Position numbers and translations under genes: made by a program
Shown: piece by piece, positions 33,028 through 40,175 of the stretch
Layout of the letters: each line of letters starts with the position of its first letter
How positions within the stretch are numbered: the stretch's first letter is position 1
DNA from: an uncultured Bacillus sp.
GTDB taxonomy: Bacteria > Bacillota > Bacilli > Bacillales_B > DSM-18226
Assembly: GCF_946478885.1 (NCBI RefSeq)
Contig: NZ_CAMLDX010000012.1
Coordinates: forward strand, 1-46,951
Reading direction: 5' to 3'
DNA: 46,951 nucleotides
Notes under the pieces: model-generated
Told to the model about the DNA's origin: nothing
Database searches by the model: none
Seen by the model: the letters and a program-made list of their open reading frames with translations, nothing else

Positions 33028-33219
33028 TTATTTTCTAGCCTCCGATGCAGGTACTCCCGCAATCCCCCAGTGGGTTTTTGGCATTTCCGTTACTAATACC
33101 CGAACATTTTGTTTCGGTGCATCTAACGTTTCAGAGACAGTATTTGTTACATTTTCAATGAGAGCTTTGATTTTTTCCGGCGGTCTGCCTTCTAGTAAAT
33201 TAATTTGAATAAGTGGCAT
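33028..33219 (-). CDS. 4-Oxalocrotonate (2-hydroxymuconate) tautomerase
   Basis: A 63-residue protein, one of the smallest enzymes. After removal of Met, Pro1 is the catalytic base (PLIQINLLEGRPPEKIK), and Arg11 and Arg39 match the substrate-binding arginines of the family. Position 50 is Trp (KTHWGIAG) where the Pseudomonas enzyme has Phe. It converts 2-hydroxymuconate to 2-oxo-3-hexenedioate, the substrate of the decarboxylase encoded upstream in the same operon. It is the last gene of the meta-cleavage operon. A GGGAGAAT site precedes the ATG. Confidence 0.92.
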   Translation of the reverse strand: MPLIQINLLEGRPPEKIKALIENVTNTVSETLDAPKQNVRVLVTEMPKTHWGIAGVPASEARK

Positions 33220-33256
33220 AAAGGATTCTCCCTTCGAAATTTATAAAGATTAAGAA

Positions 33257-34036
33257 TTATTCACCTACAGTAAATGTAACTTCACCTAAGCCGTCAAACT
33301 TTCCACTGACAAAATCGCCAACCTTTAATAACAAAGCACTTGTCAAGGCACCCGACAAAATCAAATCACCTTTTTTGATTTTTTGACCTTTTCTGGCTAA
33401 CATATTGGCTAAAACAGCAATGGCATTTGCTGGATGTCCGAGCACTGCCGCCCCTGCACCTAATTCCTTAATCTGACCATTAATAGATAATGTAGCACCA
33501 ACTAAATCAAGATCAAAATCACTAGGCTTTCTCAGCGTATTTCCAAATACAACCCGTGAAGTGGAGGCATTATCAGCAATAACATCTGTTAGGGTAAAAT
33601 TAAAGTTTTCATAACGGCTGTCGATAATTTCAAGCGCCGGCAAAACATATTCTGTCTTGGCCAACACTTGTGCACCGGTAATGCCTGGTCCTTCAATATC
33701 CTCTCCGATAAGGAAAGCAATTTCAGCTTCTACCTTTGGATGTATTTGAAACGGCACTACCCCTCCGTTATCCACTAATTGATAGTCAAAAACATAGCCA
33801 TAGATAGGTTCAGATACTCCCATTTGATTCCATTTTGCTTTACTTGTTAATCCCATTTTGGGTCCCACAATTTTTCTGCCTTCGTCCAATTTATGTTGAA
33901 CAAGCAATTCTTGTGCCTGATATGCTTCCTCGACTGTTAAATCTGGTTTAATCGCTGCTGTAACCTTTACAACTTCACGCTTTTCCACTTCAGCAGCTAC
34001 TAAATAGTCTTTAATTTGTTTAATGATCTCAGCCAT
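33257..34036 (-). CDS. 4-Oxalocrotonate decarboxylase (DmpH/XylI-like)
   Basis: A 259-residue member of the hydratase/decarboxylase family. It resembles DmpH rather than DmpE: IVGPKMGLTSKAKWNQMGV, EPIYGYVFDYQ, HPKVEAEIAFLI, IIDSRYENFNFTLTDVIADN and GAGAAVLGHPANAIAVLANM. The metal ligands of this family are acidic residues in the VEAEI region, here present. It decarboxylates 2-oxo-3-hexenedioate to 2-hydroxypenta-2,4-dienoate and is known to form a complex with the hydratase. I start it at ATG 34036, which has GGAGGA upstream; a GTG at 34057 is in frame but lacks one. Confidence 0.9.
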   Translation of the reverse strand: MAEIIKQIKDYLVAAEVEKREVVKVTAAIKPDLTVEEAYQAQELLVQHKLDEGRKIVGPKMGLTSKAKWNQMGVSEPIYGYVFDYQLVDNGGVVPFQIHPKVEAEIAFLIGEDIEGPGITGAQVLAKTEYVLPALEIIDSRYENFNFTLTDVIADNASTSRVVFGNTLRKPSDFDLDLVGATLSINGQIKELGAGAAVLGHPANAIAVLANMLARKGQKIKKGDLILSGALTSALLLKVGDFVSGKFDGLGEVTFTVGE

Positions 34037-34094
34037 TCCTATTCCTCCTTGAGTCACGCATATATGATGATTAGAACAGAACGTTCATTCGCAA

Positions 34095-34874
34095 TCATTT
34101 AAAGTTTACGCTGACTTGTCCAATATGCGCGAATTTTGCAGTGAAATTGTCTCCCGGTTTTGCTACAACCATTCCTGAAAGTGCACCTGATAAAATGATT
34201 TCACCCGCCTTAAGGGGAATATCATAATCAGCTAAGCGATTAGCTAACCAAGCAACACATGTTGCAGGATTTCCAAGCGCGGCCGCTCCTACACCGGTAT
34301 TAGCTACCTCGCCATTTTGTATCAGCGCCATACCGATTAATTCTAGATCAATATCCTCAATTTTGGTTGGCTTTCCTCCTAATACTAATAATCCGGAGGA
34401 GGCATTGTCGGCTACAGTATCTTGAAGTTTAATTTTCCAATCCTGTACACGGCTGTCCACAATTTCTAAAGCAGGTACGACATAATCAGTTGCTTTGATC
34501 ACATCAAGTGCCGTTACATTAGAACCTTTCAGATCTTCCTTCAGAATAAAAGCGATTTCGCCTTCCACTTTTGGCTGAAGCATGGTTTTTGTATCTATCG
34601 TTCCACCATTTTCAACTACCATAGTGTCTAATAAATGTCCATAATCTGGTTCATTTACTCCTAACATTTGCTGTACGGCTACAGATGTTAAACCGATTTT
34701 TTTACCAACGATTTTTTGCCCTTCATTTAATTTCTTTTTAATGTTTTCTAATTGAATATAGTAAGCTTCGTCAACTGTAATCTCTGGGTCAAGAATAGTA
34801 AGTGGATCAATTCCGATTTGAGTAGTTTCCGCCTGCAATAATTTCGCTGCAAAATCTTGAATTTTACTAGTCAA
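34095..34874 (-). CDS. 2-Hydroxypentadienoate (2-keto-4-pentenoate) hydratase
   Basis: A 259-residue paralogue of the neighbouring decarboxylase, but with hydratase features of DmpE/XylJ: IVGKKIGLTSVAVQQMLGV, EPDYGHLLDTMV, QPKVEGEIAFIL, DWKIKLQDTVADNASSGLLV, GNPATCVAWLANRLADY and SGALSGMVVAKPGD. It hydrates 2-hydroxypenta-2,4-dienoate to 4-hydroxy-2-oxovalerate. The start is TTG at 34874, eight bases after AAAGGAAG. The next enzyme, 4-hydroxy-2-oxovalerate aldolase, is not in the window. Confidence 0.92.
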   Translation of the reverse strand: MTSKIQDFAAKLLQAETTQIGIDPLTILDPEITVDEAYYIQLENIKKKLNEGQKIVGKKIGLTSVAVQQMLGVNEPDYGHLLDTMVVENGGTIDTKTMLQPKVEGEIAFILKEDLKGSNVTALDVIKATDYVVPALEIVDSRVQDWKIKLQDTVADNASSGLLVLGGKPTKIEDIDLELIGMALIQNGEVANTGVGAAALGNPATCVAWLANRLADYDIPLKAGEIILSGALSGMVVAKPGDNFTAKFAHIGQVSVNFK

Positions 34875-35006
34875 TGGAAAATCTTCCTTTCTCTATGGAT
34901 TCCGATCTTAGAATACCACAAATTTTGTGAATATAATATCAATAATCATAGACATTGCACGATCAAGCTAGTGTTAACCGTGCAATCAATCCATTTTATT
35001 TAAAAA

Positions 35007-36491
35007 TTAAAGTTTAACACAAACATTTGTTAATTCTGTGTAGAATTCCCAGCTGTGTATACCTCCGACACGACCAAGTCCGCTGTCTTTTGTACCGCCA
35101 AATGGAGTTCTTAAGTCACGAACAAACCAGCAATTGATATAGGATAAGCCTGATTCGATTGCATGTGCTACACGGTGTGCCCGTTTAATATCTTTTGTCC
35201 AGATTGTATTGCTTAACCCCATACGAGTATCATTTGCTTTTGCGATAACTTCTTCCTCTGTATCAAATGGAGAAACAGTTACAACAGGTCCAAAGATTTC
35301 TTCAGTAATACAACGTGAATCGTCATTCAAATCCGTAATAATAGTTGGCTCTAAGAAATATCCCTTGTCCAACCCTTCTGGGCGTTTGCCTCCAGTAACG
35401 AATGTACCGCCTTCTTGCTTAGCAATTTCAAGGTAGCTTGTCACTTTGTCATAGTGGACTTTCGCAACGAGTGCCCCTAAATCATATTGCATATCGAATG
35501 GATTGCCGACTTTTAATTCTCTTGTTTTTGCTGCGAATTTTTCCAAAAATTCATTGTATATTGAACGTTGTACGTAAATTCTTGAACCGCAGACACAAAC
35601 TTCTCCTTGGTTAGTAAAGCTGGATTTGATTGTAGTCTCCACTACTTCATCAATATCAACATCTTCAAAGATGATATTAGGGTTTTTGCCTCCCAATTCG
35701 AAAGAAAGCTTTTTCAATGTCGGTGCAGCTTCTGCCATAATTTTCGCACCGGTACTAACTTGTCCGATAAAGCCGATACCTGCGATGTCAGGGTGTCTGT
35801 TGATTGCGCTTCCGGCACCAGGTCCGAATCCGTGAACCATATTTACGACCCCATCCGGAACGCCTGCTTCTTTCAGGATCTCCATTAATTTAGTGGCAGT
35901 CATTGGAGTTAATTCAGATGGCTTAATGACCACTGTACATCCGGCAGCTAAAGCAGGTGCCAATTTCCATGTTAAAAGGAATAATGGAAGATTCCATGGC
36001 TGAATTAATCCAACTACTCCAATTGGACGGCGATAGCCATAATTCATTGCTTTATTCGTGTCATCGTGAAATGCTTCCGTTCCAACAGACGTCATATAAT
36101 CAGCAAAGAAATGGAAATTTTTTGCGGCACGAGGCGCATCAACATGACTTGAAAATTTAAGATGTTTACCAGTATCGATTGATTCTAATTGAGCAATTTC
36201 TTCTTGTCTCGATTCAAGAATATCCCCTACTTTGCGGATAATTTTTGAACGTTCAGCTGTGCTCATTTTCCCCCATGGCCCCTCTTCAAAAGCACGCTTT
36301 GCAGCTTTAACAGCTAAATCAATATCTGCTGCGCTTCCTTCGGCAACGGTTCCATAAACCTCCTCCGTTACAGGATTTACGTTATTGAAAGTTTTCTTAT
36401 CAACTGATTCTACGAATTTTCCATCAATGAAATGCAAGCAATCAAATGGTTGAACAATCTTTTCTACTACAGTTTGAGTTTGTACGGCCAT
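35007..36491 (-). CDS. 2-Hydroxymuconic semialdehyde dehydrogenase (DmpC/XylG-like)
   Basis: A 494-residue aldehyde dehydrogenase with the catalytic Asn167 (IQPWNLPL), Glu265 (FELGGKNP) and Cys299 (NQGEVCVCGSRIYVQ). The DmpC-type surroundings FIGQVSTGAKIM and FHFFADYMTSVGTEAF, plus gene context, favour oxidation of 2-hydroxymuconic semialdehyde with NAD+ over betaine aldehyde or other substrates. It is the first gene of the operon dehydrogenase-hydratase-decarboxylase-tautomerase. GAGGAGGAAG precedes the ATG. A 37-bp inverted repeat overlaps its likely promoter (TTCAAA, 18 bp, TATAAA on the minus strand). Confidence 0.92.
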   Translation of the reverse strand: MAVQTQTVVEKIVQPFDCLHFIDGKFVESVDKKTFNNVNPVTEEVYGTVAEGSAADIDLAVKAAKRAFEEGPWGKMSTAERSKIIRKVGDILESRQEEIAQLESIDTGKHLKFSSHVDAPRAAKNFHFFADYMTSVGTEAFHDDTNKAMNYGYRRPIGVVGLIQPWNLPLFLLTWKLAPALAAGCTVVIKPSELTPMTATKLMEILKEAGVPDGVVNMVHGFGPGAGSAINRHPDIAGIGFIGQVSTGAKIMAEAAPTLKKLSFELGGKNPNIIFEDVDIDEVVETTIKSSFTNQGEVCVCGSRIYVQRSIYNEFLEKFAAKTRELKVGNPFDMQYDLGALVAKVHYDKVTSYLEIAKQEGGTFVTGGKRPEGLDKGYFLEPTIITDLNDDSRCITEEIFGPVVTVSPFDTEEEVIAKANDTRMGLSNTIWTKDIKRAHRVAHAIESGLSYINCWFVRDLRTPFGGTKDSGLGRVGGIHSWEFYTELTNVCVKL

Positions 36492-36555
36492 TTTCTATCT
36501 TCCTCCTCATTTTGCTTAGTAAGTTTCGTTCATGCCTTCATGATAACGGCTGATT

Positions 36556-36592
36556 GTTTCATATACAACTACTATGTTGCTTTATACGAAAC
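36556..36592 (-). promoter_or_regulatory. Operator-like 37-bp inverted repeat at the meta operon promoter
   Basis: On the minus strand the arms are GTTTCGTATA and TATATGAAAC, with AGCAACATAGT between them. It overlaps a likely -10 (TATAAA) of the meta operon. The same arrangement recurs on the plus strand at 36698-36734, beside the iclR gene. It is a candidate binding site for the divergent IclR protein. Confidence 0.7.
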
Positions 36593-36697
36593 AAAAGATA
36601 ATATTTTGAATTTTTTTGCCTTTATTTATATAAATACGACAATTTTCCTTAAATTCCTCTGTATTGACCTTTTCATCCAAGCTGTTTTTTGATATAT

Positions 36698-36734
36698 TTT
36701 TCATATACAGCAACATAGTTTATTTATGTGAAAT
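36698..36734 (+). promoter_or_regulatory. Second operator-like 37-bp inverted repeat, at the iclR promoter
   Basis: The arms are TTTTCATATA and TATGTGAAAT around CAGCAACATAGTTT. It matches the 36556-36592 element read on the opposite strand, including the AGCAACATAGT core, and lies 28 bp before the iclR start. It would allow autoregulation. Confidence 0.7.
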
Positions 36735-36761
36735 TATATTATTCCTACAGGAGGCATTACA

Positions 36762-37538
36762 ATGGAATCGAAAAGTGCTGGGGAAAATTATCTTTCGTCA
36801 GTAAAAAATGCTTTGAGAATTTTGAACAGCTTTACGATGGATGAACCAGAAAAGAAAATCAGCGATATTTCTGCTTCCCTTGGGTTAAACAAAAGTACCG
36901 TCAGCAGAACAATGGCAACTCTTGCCAGCGAAGGCTTCGTTTACAAAGACCCTGAATCAAAGAAATATCGATTGGGCTTTTCCATCCTGACACTTAGCGG
37001 CATCATAAACAGTAATATGGATATTTATAAGGAATCTCAACCCGTCCTCAATAAATTAGTTGAAAACATTGGCGAAACGGCTCACATCTCCATTTTGGAT
37101 CATTTAGAAGTTATTTATTTGCAGAAAGTGGAATGCAATCACCCTGTTCGCTTTTTAACTCATGTTGGGAAAAGAAATCCGGCCTACTGTACCAGTTCAG
37201 GAAAGGTTATTCTGGCTTATTCTAGTGATGAAGTGGTTGAAGCGGTCATTCGGAACGGATTACGAAAGTATACAAAAAATACGATTACTGATCCGGATAA
37301 ATTACGGGCTCAATTGAAGGAAATCAGAAGTAGGGGATATGCATACAGTATCGAAGAATTTTCCGAAGGTGTTATTACTATAGCAGCACCGATTTATGAT
37401 TATACTGGCAAAATCATTGCTGCTCTTTCTGTTGTCGGGCCAAAACAAAGAATTCAGCAGCATAAGATTCAGTCATTTGCAAAAAAAGTCATGAATGCAG
37501 GGATGGAAATCTCTCAAAATATGGGATACACAAAGTAA
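36762..37538 (+). CDS. IclR-family regulator divergent from the meta operon
   Basis: A 258-residue protein with an N-terminal winged helix (ISDISASLGLNKSTVSRTMA at about residues 31-50) and a C-terminal IclR ligand-binding domain (GETAHISILDHLEVIYLQKV, GKRNPAYCTSSGKVILAY, RGYAYSIEEFSEGVITIAAP). IclR proteins often control aromatic catabolism and bind pathway intermediates. The gene is divergent from the semialdehyde dehydrogenase operon, and twin inverted repeats lie in the shared 270-bp intergenic region, so it very likely controls that operon and itself. Whether it activates or represses cannot be read. AGGAGG precedes the ATG. Confidence 0.92.
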   Translation: MESKSAGENYLSSVKNALRILNSFTMDEPEKKISDISASLGLNKSTVSRTMATLASEGFVYKDPESKKYRLGFSILTLSGIINSNMDIYKESQPVLNKLVENIGETAHISILDHLEVIYLQKVECNHPVRFLTHVGKRNPAYCTSSGKVILAYSSDEVVEAVIRNGLRKYTKNTITDPDKLRAQLKEIRSRGYAYSIEEFSEGVITIAAPIYDYTGKIIAALSVVGPKQRIQQHKIQSFAKKVMNAGMEISQNMGYTK

Positions 37539-37613
37539 TGAAGATTTTTCGTTCTTCCTGAACTATTTGCTGACTTTTCCCTCTGAAATTACACCTCTGC
37601 GCACGTTCGAAAA

Positions 37614-37639
37614 AGCAGTATGGCTCCTGCCATACTGCT
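37614..37639. terminator. Terminator between iclR and exoA
   Basis: AGCAGTATGGC (37614-37624) and GCCATACTGCT (37629-37639) form a perfect 11-bp stem with a 4-base loop between two converging genes. T/A-rich flanks follow on both sides. Confidence 0.85.
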
Positions 37640-37643
37640 GAAA

Positions 37644-38402
37644 TTATGCCCAATCTGTTTCCAATAAAACAGGGCAATGGTCACTTCCTAAAATATCGCA
37701 ATGAATTTGAGCATCTTTTATGGTTTTTGCAAGTCTCTCAGAGACAAGGAAATAATCAATCCGCCAGCCAATATTCCTTTCGCGCACTTTGTTCATATAG
37801 CTCCACCATGTATAGACATCGCTTCGGTCCGGATATAAAAAGCGAAAGCTGTCAATAAAGCCTGCTTCGAGCAATGCGGTCATTTTATCCCGCTCTTCAA
37901 AAGTAAAACCAGAATTTCCGATATTCGGCTTGGCATTTTTTAAATCGATTTCTTGATGTGCCACATTCAAATCACCGCAAAAGAAAACAGGCTTTGCTTC
38001 GTCTAATTTGGCTAAATGCTCCCTCATGGCATCCTCCCAAATTAAGCGATAATCCAATCTTGTCAAATCCCGCTTTGAATTTGGCGTATAGGCATTGACT
38101 AGATAAAAATCACTAAATTCTAAAGTGATGACCCGTCCCTCTGCATCCGGTTCTTCTAATTCTATCCCATACTGTACCGAAATAGGTTCAATTTTTGAAA
38201 AGACGGCCGTACCGGAGTACCCTTTACGTTCCGCATAATTCCAGTACTGATGATAGCCGTCTAACTCCAGTTGAATTTGATTATCCTGCAGCTTGGTCTC
38301 TTGAATGCAAAAAATATCCGCATCCACCTGATCAAAATAATCAATAAACCCCTTTTTTACACAGGCTCTTATTCCATTCACATTCCATGAAACTAATTTC
38401 AT
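37644..38402 (-). CDS. exoA: Exodeoxyribonuclease III / AP endonuclease ExoA
   Basis: A 252-residue exonuclease III-family DNA repair enzyme of the same length as B. subtilis ExoA. Active-site motifs are in order: SWNVNGIRA, FCIQETKL (metal-binding Glu), NAYTPNS, FFCGDLNVAHQEIDL, YTWWSYMN and the C-terminal LGSDHCPVLLE with the catalytic Asp-His. It nicks DNA at abasic sites and removes 3' blocks. Its start is the ATG at 38402. Confidence 0.95.
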   Translation of the reverse strand: MKLVSWNVNGIRACVKKGFIDYFDQVDADIFCIQETKLQDNQIQLELDGYHQYWNYAERKGYSGTAVFSKIEPISVQYGIELEEPDAEGRVITLEFSDFYLVNAYTPNSKRDLTRLDYRLIWEDAMREHLAKLDEAKPVFFCGDLNVAHQEIDLKNAKPNIGNSGFTFEERDKMTALLEAGFIDSFRFLYPDRSDVYTWWSYMNKVRERNIGWRIDYFLVSERLAKTIKDAQIHCDILGSDHCPVLLETDWA

Positions 38403-38450
38403 TACATTTTCCCCTTAATTCTCTTAAATCGGCAGTTTTCCCTTTATTCA

Positions 38451-38960
38451 TCAATACCCTTTATCTTGCCGCTGATGATTGATTTTATTTTTTTGGATGT
38501 AGGCATTCTCTATCTCTTCCCACTCAAACCCAAGCAATTTGCCAAGATTTAAGTAAGCAGCAAAAGCGCTGATAAAGTGATACGGATCTTTCTTCTTCGC
38601 CATGGACAAAATTTTATCCATGATATCGTTAAAGGCAGACACTAGATTTAAGTCCTTCTGCTTCTCCCGAAAATCTTTTAGATAGGCTTCATACAGACGA
38701 TCAACCTCATACTGATAGCCAATGGCCATGCTTAAGAAAAAATGTAAGGAATCCACATATTCTTCCAATAGCACACTTTGTTCACTCGGACCTTTAGTGC
38801 TCCAATGTTTAAAACAGCGTGTCTCATTGGCTAATTCACATATTTCCACTAATAAGGCAAGAATTTTATTTTCTTCAAGATCTTTGCCTTCTAAGCCGTG
38901 CTCCTTTACAATTCTTTCATCAAGTACCTTTTGCATTTCTACTAATTGTCTCACATTCAT
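38451..38960 (-). CDS. All-alpha dUTP diphosphatase (dUTPase_2 family)
   Basis: A 169-residue helical protein. The MazG/dUTPase_2 metal-binding signature is clear: EICELANETRCFKHW (first Glu pair) and EEYVDSLHFFLSMAIG (second Glu/Asp pair). It hydrolyses dUTP (and perhaps dUDP) to dUMP, preventing uracil entering DNA, which fits its position next to exoA. AGGATG precedes the ATG. Confidence 0.88.
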   Translation of the reverse strand: MNVRQLVEMQKVLDERIVKEHGLEGKDLEENKILALLVEICELANETRCFKHWSTKGPSEQSVLLEEYVDSLHFFLSMAIGYQYEVDRLYEAYLKDFREKQKDLNLVSAFNDIMDKILSMAKKKDPYHFISAFAAYLNLGKLLGFEWEEIENAYIQKNKINHQRQDKGY

Positions 38961-38996
38961 TTACTTCATCCTTTGTTTGAATATCCAGATACTTTT

Positions 38997-39992
38997 TTAC
39001 CATTGATTTAGCAAAACGATTTTTCCTGTCGCTTTGTTTTCTTCTAAATATTGATGGGCAGCAGACACTTCGTCAAACGTAAATCGTTTCGGATCGATTA
39101 ATGGACGTAGTTTTCCTTCATTTACAATAGAAGAAATATGATTTAAACGATCTTTATTTTGTTGATGTTCGTTTTTATTGATCATATGCAAAAGCATGAA
39201 AACAATATGGAGCGTCAGTCCTTTTGCATGAAGCGGGGATAAATCATGAGTCGATCTGGCCGCAACACCAACAACGGTTCCATGAATCGAAGCAGCTTGA
39301 AAAGAACGATCAAGATTTTCTTTGCCCACAGTATCGAAAACATACTTAAAACCTTTTCCATCTGTGTATTGCTCCACATACTGCTCCACGGATGTTTCTT
39401 TATAATTTATTACAGCATCTGCACCCAAATGCCTTGCTATTTGCTGCTTCTCTGGTGTTGAAGCCGTTGTATACACTTTAGCGCCAGCCCATTTAGCCAA
39501 TTGGATTGCCACATGCCCTACTCCACCAGCAGCTGCATGAATCAATATTTCATCACCTGCTTTAATTCCTGCTCGATCAAATAAAGCCTCATATGCAGTA
39601 ATGGCCACTAGCGGAAGAGCGGCTGCTTCTTCCATGGAAAGATTTTTCGGTTTATGAGCAATTAATCTTGCATCAGCCAGCATATATTCAGCCAGTGCCC
39701 CACCGGCTCCTTTATATCCGCCGGCACATCCATATACCTCGTCACCGGATTTAAATTCAGTCACACCTTCTCCAACCTCTGCAACGACACCAGCTACATC
39801 ACCATGAATAACAACCGGAAATTCGTCTGCAACATCTGGAAATAAACCACCGCGGACTTTCGTATCTATTGGATTGACACTTGTTGCTTTCACTTGAATT
39901 AGTACATATCCTGGTTTCACTTCGGGAATCGGAATATCCTCTAATTGAAAAACAAACGGTCCTCCGAAAGTACGAATCACCTGAGCCTTCAT
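38997..39992 (-). CDS. NADPH:quinone oxidoreductase-like (zinc-free MDR family)
   Basis: A 331-residue medium-chain dehydrogenase/reductase. The N-terminal GroES-like domain (IQVKATSVNPIDTKVRGG, VAEVGEGVTEFKSGDEVYG) is followed by a Rossmann domain with ILIHAAAGGVGHVAIQLAKW and LGADAVINYKE. The catalytic and structural zinc cysteines of alcohol dehydrogenases are missing, which places it among quinone reductases. It may reduce quinones formed by catechol autoxidation, but nothing in the sequence links it to the aromatic pathway. GGGAGTGAG precedes the ATG. Confidence 0.85.
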   Translation of the reverse strand: MKAQVIRTFGGPFVFQLEDIPIPEVKPGYVLIQVKATSVNPIDTKVRGGLFPDVADEFPVVIHGDVAGVVAEVGEGVTEFKSGDEVYGCAGGYKGAGGALAEYMLADARLIAHKPKNLSMEEAAALPLVAITAYEALFDRAGIKAGDEILIHAAAGGVGHVAIQLAKWAGAKVYTTASTPEKQQIARHLGADAVINYKETSVEQYVEQYTDGKGFKYVFDTVGKENLDRSFQAASIHGTVVGVAARSTHDLSPLHAKGLTLHIVFMLLHMINKNEHQQNKDRLNHISSIVNEGKLRPLIDPKRFTFDEVSAAHQYLEENKATGKIVLLNQW

Positions 39993-40046
39993 AAATTCTC
40001 ACTCCCATTATGTATTTCTTGGATTTTCTATATTGTAGCACAAAAA

Positions 40047-40162
40047 GGGCTGTCCCATAAGGTGTCAAGCATCCACAATTGATCTGTATCCTGTGCAAAT
40101 TGATGCAAAGTGATACAAGATACTGTTTAGTGGTGCCTGACACCTTCGTTTTAGGACAGCCC
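40047..40162 (-). repeat. Intergenic repeat, copy 2
   Basis: The inverted relative of 32896-33009. Terminal arms GGGCTGTCC/GGACAGCCC and inner GGTGTCA/TGACACC give a long fold-back. The core contains GGTGCCTGACACC. It sits between the quinone reductase gene and ppdK without coding content. Confidence 0.85.
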
Positions 40163-40175
40163 TCCGACAAACTTT

